From: Oscarella lobularis
Lineage: Eukaryota > Porifera > Homoscleromorpha > Homosclerophorida > Oscarellidae
Direction of reading: 5' to 3'
Assembly: GCF_947507565.1 (NCBI RefSeq)
Contig: NC_089182.1
Coordinates: 62,001-126,000 of the forward strand
DNA length: 64,000 nt
Made by a program: the position numbers and the translations under genes. Shown here one piece after another: positions 31,785 through 42,242 of the stretch (position 1 is its first letter; every line of letters starts with the position of its first letter). The notes beneath the pieces are model-generated. The model was not told where the DNA came from, did not search any database, and saw only the letters and a list, made by a program, of their open reading frames with translations.

Positions 31785-33098
31785 GAATTTGCCACGCGGG
31801 GGAGGAATTGCGATAAATTCAAAATGTCTGACCAATGTATAATAATAATAATTAGGGAATAATTATTGATTTCTTTTCCAAATATTTTCTCATGTAGTTG
31901 AATGTATTTGACGAGTCAACCAATGAAATCTTCAGTCGAGTCTTTTCTCCTTGAGCCGAGAAGGAAGTGACATCACAAGGTAACGTTCTGCGTAATTAAT
32001 AATTTTCTTTTCAGATTTTTTTCGTCTAGTTCTTCTCCCCATCGAATCAACCAACTCTCTGGTCGAATAAACGTGGAGGAAGAAGGAGTTGCTTGAGTAA
32101 GGACAAACCCAAGCCTTTGACGAAAATCTTCAATCTGAGGAGGTGGAGAGAAGTCTTCTCTCTCATCCGGTTGAGAGGGAATGCCATAGGGATGGCTGAG
32201 GGGAGAACTATTGGAAAAAATCAATAAATAATTGGGACGAGAGCAAAACTGCCACTCTTACTGAAGCAGGTATAATTCTCGTTTTCTTCAACCTCTCTCT
32301 TTCTTCTTCTTTTATGTAGGCTCATTGAAGGATCATCGTACGAACGAGGTTACTTTCCGATGTCTTCATTCACCCCTGGGCCCCGGGGTGACTAAATAAA
32401 ACCGGCCCAACTCGGTTGCCAAGAGGATAAATTGGCTCACCTGTTGATGAGGGTTATGCAGTGCACCCTCCCCCCTCCAGGACTGCGGTGGGTAAAAAAG
32501 TGGTCCCCCTGGAAATCAGGCTGGCAGAACTCACATCCGAGGGCTGTCCGGTCCCAGGCGTCTGAGCCAGGAGAATAAACAGGCTCTAACTCCGATCGAG
32601 GGGAGTATGGAGTGACCCCCACTCTGAAGCCTGCACGGGGGGCCCCCCCTGCCGTCCGTGCAGGTGGACAGCAAAAAGTAGAAGAGAGTATGTGCGGATT
32701 TTTGTACTTCCGGGTTATTTCCGGGTTTATTCAAAATAAAAGATTTCTACATGTATTGCGCGTCTGGTGCCTTTTCTTGTTCGCGGAGGTCTTGCCCAGG
32801 ACCCCCAGAAGAGCAGTTTCATATTTGAAGTCATGCTCGGGACTCCTCCACCCTAACTACAGCTAACATGCAACTAAAAAAGCGAGTTATCCATATTCGT
32901 CTCCATCTTCTTGATAAGCAATAAATTGGAACGGTCATCGCCTTTCTTTGTCGTCGTCAGTAACGCGGCGTTGATAAAATAAAATGCCCAATATTATCGT
33001 TTGAAGTCAAACAGACGTTTAGAAATCGAAAAGGTGCCCAAATGTAGATTCAATGCTAGTGCGCGTTAGACTACGTCACTACTATTCTATGTGAGTAA
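31785..33098. other. Intergenic region with repeat-like segment
   Basis: A minus-strand open stretch at 31973-32224 (IEDFRQRLGFVLTQATPS, WLIRWGEELDE) could be a lone exon, but no start or partner exons were found. About 32380-32870 is compositionally unlike its surroundings (see the separate mobile-element entry). Confidence 0.35.
32380..32870 (+). mobile_element. Possible LTR or other retroelement fragment
   Basis: A GC-rich, non-coding block with runs of C/G (GGGGGGCCCCCCC at about 32639) is followed by a stretch starting TGTGCGG near 32691. That stretch contains AATAAA near 32737 and ends CTAACA near 32870, so TGT...ACA ends with a poly(A) signal. No target-site duplication was recognised and no coding part remains. 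Confidence 0.3.
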
Positions 33099-34208
33099 AT
33101 GGTGTCGCGAATCGGGCTCGTTACAGGATCAACAAGCGGCATAGGGCTTGGCATAGCGCGCGTACTGGCGACAAAGCTCGAAGCTCTTATCATCAGTGGA
33201 TTCGCTACAGCGGATCAAGTAACACAAATCAAAAGCGAGTTGACCAGCGCAAAAGGATGCCAAATCGAATACGTGAATGCCGACCTCTCAAGGCCAACAG
33301 AAATCGCGAAAATGTTTAATAAAATTCATGAAATATTTCCGGAGGGGTTAGACGTATTGGTCAATAATGCAGGTGGGCCCCTCCTCCTCATTTTCCTTAC
33401 CTTTATATTATTCGAATCCCTAGGGGTTCAGCACGTGTGTCCAACCGAGAATTTTCCCAATGACAAATGGGATGATATGATTGCCGTCAATCTGTCTGCA
33501 CCTTTCCATGCTATCAAGTCAGCATTACCTAAAATGAAAGAAAAAGGTTTTGAGTATTATTGCTTTATGTAAACTTTCCCTAAATCAATTTCTAAAAGGA
33601 TACGGACGTATAATTAATATTGCCAGTGCTCACGGCTTAGTGGCGTCGGCAAACAAGGCACCCTATTGCGCAACCAAACATGGAATCGTTGGCATGACAA
33701 AAGTGATTAATTAATTAATAATTAATAATTAATCAGTCTACATGTATCCTCTTCTTCTTCCTAGAGTGTTGCTTTGGAAACTGCTGAATCAGGAATAACA
33801 TGCAATGCTATATGCCCAGGCTTTGCTTATACACCATGTAAGTCAGAAGAAAAACGAGAGAACGATCATCTCTATATACTTTTAGTGGTTAAAAAACAAG
33901 TTGAAGCGTATGCAGATCAGAAGAAACTCTCCTTCGAAGAAGCAAAAGTTTGTTCAAATGAATCTCGGGTGCACTCATAAATAAATAAATAAATAAATAA
34001 TTTTTTTAGAAAATGTTTGTCGCGGACAAACATCCACACAAAGATTTTGTCACCCCAGAAGAGGTACAGTGACACTTTCTCTACGTAATCTAATTTCCCC
34101 CGTTTTGGCTCGAAGATTGGTGAGATGATAGCCTATCTGTGCACTCCAGCAGCAAGAATGATAACGGGAGCAACGCTATCTATAGACGGTGGTTGGAGCG
34201 CATGGTAG
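33099..34208 (+). CDS. Short-chain dehydrogenase, bacterial-type D-3-hydroxybutyrate dehydrogenase
   Basis: The N-terminus [24 protein letters not shown] carries the TGxxxGIG NAD-binding motif, then NADLSRP, VLVNNAG and, after a short intron, [23 protein letters not shown]. Later exons give [31 protein letters not shown] (catalytic Ser and YxxxK), [16 protein letters not shown] and [15 protein letters not shown], the end. Order and wording fit bacterial poly-hydroxybutyrate-type 3-hydroxybutyrate dehydrogenase (EC 1.1.1.30) much better than the animal mitochondrial BDH1. It contains several introns, so it is resident in the genome and not contamination. Role: interconversion of 3-hydroxybutyrate and acetoacetate with NAD. 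Confidence 0.85.
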
Positions 34209-34385
34209 CCCAAATGGGGGCCCCAGTAAAAAAAACGTAGAGCCCCTTTACTTGCGTGATAGAAATCGTACCTGGTGCTACAGAACCGTCTCTTGAGTCT
34301 TCGAGCTTTCGGTCGGCGAAAATCCGGCATGCGTTCGATGACTTTAGCGTGCTCTAGGACGATTGTGTCAACTGTCAAGTGAGAA

Positions 34386-35612
34386 ATGTGCGATCGTTGC
34401 TTGGACGCCACAGACTTTGGCAGCGAACTTTGCCACTTGTGGCTCGACCCTCTAATCGACACTAAGTTGATCAAAAAGCTCGAGGAACACGAATTAGGCG
34501 ATATATCAAGTGGTGGCGGCGAGAAAACAAAGGAAACAAAGCCCGAAGCGACAACGCGCGACCACAGATGCTCGGCGCTCGATCCTTACCTGAAAGGCTT
34601 CGTCCAAATCATTGTCGTCGTCTCGTCGATAGCAGGAATCGTTTCCAACTGGCTCGCCTATTCGTCGTACGCCCGAAGGGGCGTGACCCCCTTACAAGGT
34701 CCCGAATCGCTTCTGCGAACGCTGTGGCTCGCTCAAGCGATCTGCGCATCGATAACGGTCCCGCTCGCCGTTCTAGTCAAAGTCATTGGGCCCGTATGCA
34801 AATGGAAAATCTCCGAATCAATAAGCGGTTATATCGTACTTATTGATCTTCTAATTGACAACATTGGGGGCCTGCTAATTAGCTACTATCTCTTTCGCGT
34901 CAACAATTGCTGGGTCGAAGTCGAAGGCAGCGCCGACGCTGATTATCTTTTCTGGGGTCTCATAGTCAATATCGGTTTCAAATTAATATCGTCTATTACT
35001 CAAATTATTTATGGATTTGTGAGGGGATATATTCTATGTTTTATTCGACACTGCACTCCCAGTGCCGATACAACGTTGCAAGTTGCGTTGAAAAGTCTGC
35101 ACATTGTTGCACTGTGTGGCGTAATGGTATTTGGTATCATTGTCATGGTGACGGTGATAAATATTCGCGTTGATGGAAGTCCCGTTTTGGTCTATGTTTA
35201 TAACAACGACAGTTTGACGTCAGCTAGCGTGCTCACGCGATTCGATGACGTTTATAATGGCAATTCAAGGCAAACGGCCGCTTCCTATTACAATATATAT
35301 ACGGGGGAGTGTTTCGTTTATTTTGTAACATTTGATGAAAATGAGCGAACAATTTCCTACGACTACAATTACAACTATTTCGATCAATCGAGAAATTTGA
35401 TTTGCGACGGAAGCAATGTTATTAGTGAGAGCCAAAGGCCGGGTCCCGTCTATTTAGATAAGGACTGGAAAGCGAGTCTTCTCAAAGAGTGGGAGAAAAA
35501 CGGGGGCGACATTATTACAGACTCAGTAACATGTGTCACACTTAGAGGACTATTTCAAAATGGGACACATGTTCCATGTTCATTGGACACGACATGTGAA
35601 GAAATTAAATAA
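34386..35612 (+). CDS. Uncharacterised multi-pass membrane protein, single exon
   Basis: 408 residues without an intron, unusual here. The N-terminal 65 residues are soluble. Five hydrophobic segments follow: about 70-95 (GFVQIIVVVSSIAGIVSNWLA), 108-132, 145-165, 186-210 and 236-260 (ALCGVMVFGIIVMVTVINI). A roughly 145-residue hydrophilic, Cys-containing C-terminus ends PCSLDTTCEEIK. I do not recognise the family. It could be a degenerate receptor or a lineage-specific protein. The first ATG is used; a coding reading without stops over 1.2 kb supports a real gene. Confidence 0.6.
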   Translation: MCDRCLDATDFGSELCHLWLDPLIDTKLIKKLEEHELGDISSGGGEKTKETKPEATTRDHRCSALDPYLKGFVQIIVVVSSIAGIVSNWLAYSSYARRGVTPLQGPESLLRTLWLAQAICASITVPLAVLVKVIGPVCKWKISESISGYIVLIDLLIDNIGGLLISYYLFRVNNCWVEVEGSADADYLFWGLIVNIGFKLISSITQIIYGFVRGYILCFIRHCTPSADTTLQVALKSLHIVALCGVMVFGIIVMVTVINIRVDGSPVLVYVYNNDSLTSASVLTRFDDVYNGNSRQTAASYYNIYTGECFVYFVTFDENERTISYDYNYNYFDQSRNLICDGSNVISESQRPGPVYLDKDWKASLLKEWEKNGGDIITDSVTCVTLRGLFQNGTHVPCSLDTTCEEIK

Positions 35613-35690
35613 TTAGAACACTTTATCCAAAGGGACTTTGCACTACTTTTGTTTTTTTGTTTGTTTGCGTGTTTTAATTAATAACATTAT

Positions 35691-36837
35691 TTACCTCCCA
35701 ATTGTTTGCTTAGTATCTCATATGAATATTCGTCAGCGTTCATTGGATCGCACACCGAAGGTGACGTCACATCGGTTTCATACCTAAAAAATCATTTGGA
35801 ACATATTCTTATAAAATATAAGTCATTAGCTTACCGAAGCTTCTTAGTGAAGAAATCCATTGATCCTCTATTTTCTAAAGGGAAAAATCAAATTTTTATT
35901 TTTTATGCTACACTCCCCTTTCACCTTTGAATACTGTGCAAACAATTTTCTTCATTTTCCACCTATAAAAATTCCACACAACGCCTAATCAAATTAATTA
36001 ATTAATTAATTAATATCCCTACCTACCTATGTCCAATAAGTTCTAGAATCTGCACTAAAAACTTTCCCAAGCCCTTACGTCTTACGTCTGCTTCAACTTG
36101 AACTTCGTAACTATAAAGACGTAGTTGCTACTCTAAATATGTTTTAGCTATTCTTACCAATATCCTACTTCTACGTCATCGTCGCCAAGATCAAATTGAA
36201 AAGTTAGAAAACCTAGAGGCTTCTTGTCTTCATTTCTTGCAATAATATACCTAATTTAAATATATTTTATCTTCTAATTTTATTGGATGTGGTTACCGTG
36301 CGTTATCCGCTTGCATTTCGTCTCTTTTCTCTCTGTCATTCCACTTCCATTCATTCCTCTCATGTACATCTTTCATATTCGCTTTGGTCAGTTCAAAAGC
36401 CCACTGAAGGTCATCCAATGGCAAATCAGCAGAACGAGTACACGTGATAAAAGCATTCAAACTAAAAATCAATAAATTCAAAATATATACATATATAAAA
36501 TTTTCGTCGTACTGTACCCATTTCGAGTGTAGTGACGAAAAGCGACAAGATGCTCCATAGGATCCGGGCACTAAAGAAAAAATGCTACAGTAGTGTACAC
36601 GTCACGCGACGAACTGACTTTATTCGCTTCCTCTATAACAGCCCAAATCTTGGCCAATTCTGCTTTTTTCTACACCGAAAGTAGTTGCGGGTGAAGGAAT
36701 CGCTCGTTCGTTCTACCTGTTTTCGCAACGCTTTCTTATCTCTACTTTTGCTCGACGATTTGTTCTTCTTTGTCGACTGCGACGATCCGGGAGGATCGCG
36801 ATCACGAGGAAGAAGGCACGCGCAATCATTCTACCAT
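35691..36837 (-). CDS. NAA40: N-alpha-acetyltransferase 40 (NatD)
   Basis: The start codon (36835-36837) appears to be a coding exon of only three bases, ATG, followed by a 56-bp intron. Translation resumes [19 protein letters not shown]. Then [35 protein letters not shown] and [29 protein letters not shown] follow, matching human NAA40 (VDWAFDLTKTNM). DREKRDEM, an acetyl-CoA P-loop region (RRKGLGK), YEVQ and the end [12 protein letters not shown] complete it. Role: acetylates the N-terminal Ser of histones H2A and H4. The GNAT fold is complete. Confidence 0.9.
35993..36013. repeat. TTAA-rich simple repeat
   Basis: Five or so AATT units in an NAA40 intron; one of many short TTAA-rich tracts in introns here. 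Confidence 0.7.
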
Positions 36838-37073
36838 TTTCTATTTCCGCGTCGATGATCTAACGAAAACCAACGTCGTTTCGCACCTTTACCCAGCGCT
36901 GACCTCTTCGAACGAGTCCCGTCCACAGTTACGTCATCTTTCCGAATATAGGTCTTACGTCATTCTCATGTGACGCACCCGTCACCCTTTGACTCTCGTG
37001 ATATCGCTCAAAAGGCGTCACTTACCGTCTCATTGCAGAAGCGTTTGCATCGTTCTCGACAAAACAAAGTAAA

Positions 37074-38314
37074 ATGTCTCTCTATCCATCTCTCGAAGAC
37101 ATGGTCGTCGACAAAATGGCCCAAGCTCAGGTAGAAACAGGAAAAACGATAGTGCGACAAACGAATAATCTCATCTCGCAGGCCAACGCAAGTGCGCAAC
37201 CCGCCGCCATAGCAGTAAGTACCTCAATTCGCCCGTTTCCCTTTCGAGGGCCCCCACTAAGGAAACCCCCTTTCGTTCCCTAAAGGCTCATCCAGCTCCA
37301 CCACCAACCGTAACAGTACACGGCTCCGGCGTAACGGTTACGCAGAGCCTATATCCGTCTCTAAACGATTTCATGGGACTGGAAATCAGCGATGAAGTCG
37401 TTCGCCAGCACATGGCCGTCGTTCCTCAACCCCAACCCCAATCGGGGCCCCTTGTCGCGCCTGGCGGCTCCCAAGTCGTCGCGCCTGTCAGCGGATCGCG
37501 AGAAGTGGGCATCATGCGCTCGCAGATCAAGCAGGGAGTTCGTGAAGTCATTCTATGCAAAGACGCGAAGGGAAAAGTCGGTTTGGCTCTCAAATCGATC
37601 AGCAAGGTATCGTAGACGCTCGTCGCCGCCTTTTTTCGTATGCCTAACCTTTTTTTAGGGAGTTTTCGTTGCGTTCGTGTACAAAGGTTCGGCGGCGTCG
37701 CAAGGAGGACTTCGTTTTGGCGATCAAATTCTTCAGGTGGGTTTTTGGGGCGCGCGCGCTCGTTTCTGTCGTGACGTCATAGTTTTAGATCAACGGCGAG
37801 GTCGTCGCTGGATACAGTGAAGACAAAGTGAATAAGGTTATCAAGAAAGCGGCTCCTGGACGAATTACCTTTGCCGTGAGAGATCGACCATTCGAACGCA
37901 CAATCACAATGCAAAAGGACAGCTCTGGAGGCGTTGGTTTCGCCTTTAATAAGGGCGAAATCAAGCAAATCATCAAGGACTCATCTGCAGCAAGGTTAAA
38001 TAAATAAATAAATTAATTAGTATTAATTAGTATTGATTTTTCATTATTTTCTGTTAGAAATGGAATTCTTATTGATCATAATCTCGTTGAAGTGAATGGT
38101 CAGAATTGCGTTGGATTGAAAGACAAGGACATTCACGCGCTTTTCGACTTGGCACCGCGCACGTGCACAGTCACAATCATGCCTGTCTTTGTCTATCAGC
38201 ACATGGTTAAAAGGTAAGGGGAGGAAGGGTCATATTCTATTTATTGATTTATTTATTGGCTCTAGCTTGGGAAATTTGAAAAAATACATGGATCATTCGG
38301 TGCCGGAAATCTGA
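37074..38314 (+). CDS. SDCBP: Syntenin (syndecan-binding protein)
   Basis: Starts [15 protein letters not shown], with LYPSL repeated at SLYPSLNDF: two LYPxL-type ALIX-binding motifs as in human syntenin-1. After a Pro/Gln linker come tandem PDZ domains. PDZ1: [47 protein letters not shown]2: [39 protein letters not shown]. The C-terminus is MDHSVPEI, stop TGA 38312-38314. Role: links syndecans and other receptors to ALIX-ESCRT for exosome formation. Several short introns (e.g. about 37216-37285, 37606-37658). Confidence 0.95.
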
Positions 38315-38694
38315 GGAGAAACGCTTTGACTTTTGAAGACAGATAACAGTCCCTTTTAAAACTTGTAGGGTTGCTTGTGTATGTACAGGAAAGCGTTTCT
38401 TATGTCTACGTTTGTTTCTGTGTTTCTTTGTTTGTGGACAGAATAAATGATCACGTGTTAAATATTCATTATCATCATCATTTCTTAGGATAACTAACAA
38501 GGAAGTTAATAGAAAAAAAGTAGAAAAAAACTTCTTGTTTGTCACAACCCTAAGAGTCGTCATAGTCTCTCTGTCTATTTTCATCTCTATCAAGCAAAGC
38601 AAAGCAAAGAGACAGATCTTCTCAAAGTTCTGTCCCCATGCAGTCTAAACTAAAAGAATCTTACTTCGTATATACAAAGAGTCTTTTTCTCTCT
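38315..38694. other. 3' intergenic between syntenin and KLF (convergent)
   Basis: Shared 3' region of two convergent genes. AATAAA near 38442 probably serves syntenin. A minus-strand ORF over 38249-38602 has no recognisable domain. Confidence 0.5.
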
Positions 38695-39585
<891 letters not shown>

Positions 39586-39589
39586 TTAC

Positions 39590-39612
39590 GTTACCTTTAT
39601 AGCCAATCAGCG
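39590..39612 (-). promoter_or_regulatory. TATA and CCAAT elements for the KLF gene
   Basis: On the minus strand, ATTGG (inverted CCAAT) is followed directly by CTATAAAGG. The TATA lies about 50-60 bp upstream of the KLF ATG. Another TATATA occurs near 39665. Confidence 0.55.
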
Positions 39613-40089
39613 GACTTGTTTTCGACCTCGCGCTCCATATATGGTGTCGCTATTTCGGGTGTCGTATATAAGCACGCGTGCCTGGCGTCGATGTTCTCAT
39701 TCTCTCCATGGGAGTGCGCATGTCAAAACAATTCCGGAAGACCGATCGTCATTTCGCTGAATCAGTCGATTCTCGACCCTTATACATAAACACAGTAGGC
39801 TAGAAAAGACGTCGCGATGAGACAAAACGTTAATAATAAGCAATACGCACTCGGGGAACTCGCCGCGTCGTCTCCTTCTCAAATTCGGAGCCAAAACGGC
39901 AATAGGCTGCATTCCTTTGTGCAGGTCAGTCGCGTATCTACCCCAGAAGGAGACTGATCGATGCGCAGCGCCCGCCATCGCCTTTATCGCCTCTACGCCG
40001 CACTCGCGTATATGTACTCGTGCCACGCCTACTAAATATAGCACACAAAGCCCGGACGTGCATTACATTATCCAAAAATACAGTTTTCA
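39613..40089. other. Intergenic, KLF upstream region and FITM 3' end
   Basis: No supported gene. A minus-strand ORF of 115 codons (39697-40044) shows no domain and is probably chance. Contains CpG-rich promoter-like sequence. Confidence 0.5.
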
Positions 40090-40905
40090 TTAGGGGTATG
40101 CACAGTAGAAATAGACAAACGCCCATCCGCTAATTCCAAAGCCCGTGCCCAAAATCTTTGAGAAAATCCCTTCATATTGAGGCACAGTCTTGTGAAAATA
40201 TAGCGAAGTGGAAAAGAGCATGACGAGAGACGTGAGCTGCAACAGCGTCACACAGACGCGAAGTGCTATAGTGAAATAGCGAGAAGTGGAAAAATAGAAA
40301 GTCTGATTGGTGTAGTTACACACAGTAGTGATACTCTTCTGGACAGTATAGAGCACAAGAATGCTGAAACTGAGTAGAAACGAATGACCCGAAATATCGA
40401 AATCGCTCCACTCGCCACCCGAACTCGCGCACGCACGTTTTCCCTTGTGATCAGCCAATGAACACGTCCCAGTGTAATGACCCAGAAAGTCAAAGAAACT
40501 GGTGCAAACATACCAGATCACTGTCCATAGAATGAGCATGAAATAATGAGACAACCACTCGGAATATCGCGGAGGATCGAGATGACAATAGATGAGCGTG
40601 ATGCAGAGAAGAGAAACGGAAAACGTCCACGCCCACGCCCACTTGACAAAGTATTGATTCAATGGATTCATTTTGTTCGCGAAAAAATCGTGTAGTGGCT
40701 GGGGAAGGAGATCGATATCGAGGACACTTAGAGCATTTCCGATTAACACGACGACGACGATGAGACCGACCCAAATGACGTGATAATCGTGCCCACTTTC
40801 GTTTTCCGTTTCCTGATCGTTGTTTCCGCTGCTTCCACTTCGATTCGATACGTCCGCCTCTCTTGACGCTCGATTGCTTCTTACGCGACTCTCGGACATT
40901 GACAA
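40090..40905 (-). CDS. FITM2: Fat storage-inducing transmembrane protein (FIT)
   Basis: 271 residues, single exon. Six hydrophobic segments lie on an N-terminal acidic tail. The family signature FDISGHSFLL is present (about residue 165-175), and the second conserved His of FIT2 falls in SLYFHKTVPQYEG. FIT2 is an ER lipid-phosphatase-like protein needed for lipid droplet budding; the two His are required for activity (family knowledge). Two possible starts, MSMSES and MSES, differ by two codons. It is head-to-head with PNP. Confidence 0.9.
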   Translation of the reverse strand: MSMSESRVRSNRASREADVSNRSGSSGNNDQETENESGHDYHVIWVGLIVVVVLIGNALSVLDIDLLPQPLHDFFANKMNPLNQYFVKWAWAWTFSVSLLCITLIYCHLDPPRYSEWLSHYFMLILWTVIWYVCTSFFDFLGHYTGTCSLADHKGKRACASSGGEWSDFDISGHSFLLSFSILVLYTVQKSITTVCNYTNQTFYFSTSRYFTIALRVCVTLLQLTSLVMLFSTSLYFHKTVPQYEGIFSKILGTGFGISGWAFVYFYCAYP

Positions 40906-41001
40906 AGCCGAGAAAAATTCGAGTGCTGCTCACTCACGTGGTATCTATCTAGCGCGCGTCTTCATCACCCTGGATCCGCCCCCACACCGGTGCAGCAAAC
41001 G

Positions 41002-42127
41002 ATGAGCAAGTTATCGTAAGCGCCTCTCCGCGAATCGAATGCACATGACGCCGTGCCGATTTAGCGTCGCCGAGCAGCCGTACACGTATTCGGAAATAGA
41101 AGCGATCGCCGCTTATCTGAAGAGCAAAACACGCCATAATCCGACAATTGGCATCATTTGCGGCTCAGGTCTCGGTGGACTCGCCGATCAAGTCGACGAT
41201 GCCGAAGATTTCGACTACAGCAGCATTCCTAAATTCCCCGTTAGCACAGGTAGAGAAAAAAACCAAACCCCTCGCTTTTTAGAGTTTTTTGCTAGTGCCA
41301 GGTCACGCGGGGAAACTCGTCTTTGGGAAATTGAGCGGAAAGACGGTCGTCTGCATGAAAGGTCGATTCCACTTCTACGAGGGTTATCCCATGTGGAAAG
41401 TATAAAAAAAAAAACGAACGTGGAGGTGGAAGGGGCTATAATTAATAAATTTTAGGTTACTTTGCCTGTACGGGTCCTCAAGCTTCTTGGTGTTCAAACT
41501 CTCATTGTCACCAATGCAGCTGGAGGACTCAATCCCGCCTATAAACCCGGTGACGTCATGGCAATCAAAGATCACGTTTTTCTCCCTGGAATGGTCGGCT
41601 TTCATCCACTCCAAGGACACAACATGCATCAGTGAGTCCCACTCACCCAACCGCACCCCCGCACTACTAAACATCTACTTTAGATTTGGAGAACGCTTTA
41701 CCCCAATGTCCGATGCCTATACCCCAAAACTTCGCGATGCATTATTAAAAATAGGAAAGCGTCTAGTCGGCGAGAGTATGAAAGAGGGTGTCTATTGCAT
41801 GGTAGTACATAAGGGAAATTATAGGGCTATTCTATTTATTTATTTATTTATTAGGTGAGTGGTCCTACCTATGAATCTCCGAGCGAAGCCAGTTATCTTC
41901 GTCTGATTGGCGGCGACGCCGTGGGAATGAGTACAGCTCCGGAAGTGGTCGTCGCTCGTCACTGTGGAATGCAAATCGTCGGAATTTCTCTGGTCACAAA
42001 TAAGGTGATTTTAGCCAATGACGGAGATGGTCAACCGGCTGCGAATCACGCTGAGGTTTTGGAAACGGGAAAACGACGAGCAGCTGATATGGAGAAAATT
42101 GTTTCTGCACTAGTAGGAGAAATCTAG
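41002..42127 (+). CDS. PNP: Purine nucleoside phosphorylase
   Basis: Exon 1 (41002-41015, MSKL plus two bases) splices over a 49-bp intron to exon 2 ([22 protein letters not shown]). This gives a start consistent with the family, whereas the in-frame Met at 41039 lies in the intron. Motifs: ICGSGLGG (phosphate site), [53 protein letters not shown] and SLVTNK. All catalytic segments of trimeric PNP are present. Role: phosphorolysis of inosine and guanosine in purine salvage. Stop 42125-42127. Confidence 0.95.
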
Positions 42128-42242
42128 ACTAAAAAGGACATCTCTTACTATTTTTTTTGTATTGCACTCTCTCGAATATGCCACGCCTACTGTTTGCGAT
42201 TGCGCACTCGCGTAACTCCTGACAACGAAACACTCGACGTAA

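Noticed and set aside
31973-32224. 83-codon minus-strand ORF with coding-like composition
   Set aside because: Could be an exon but no start, partner exons or family match; left as a note only.
39697-40044. 115-codon minus-strand ORF between KLF and FITM
   Set aside because: No domain or splice context; lies in promoter/3' region.
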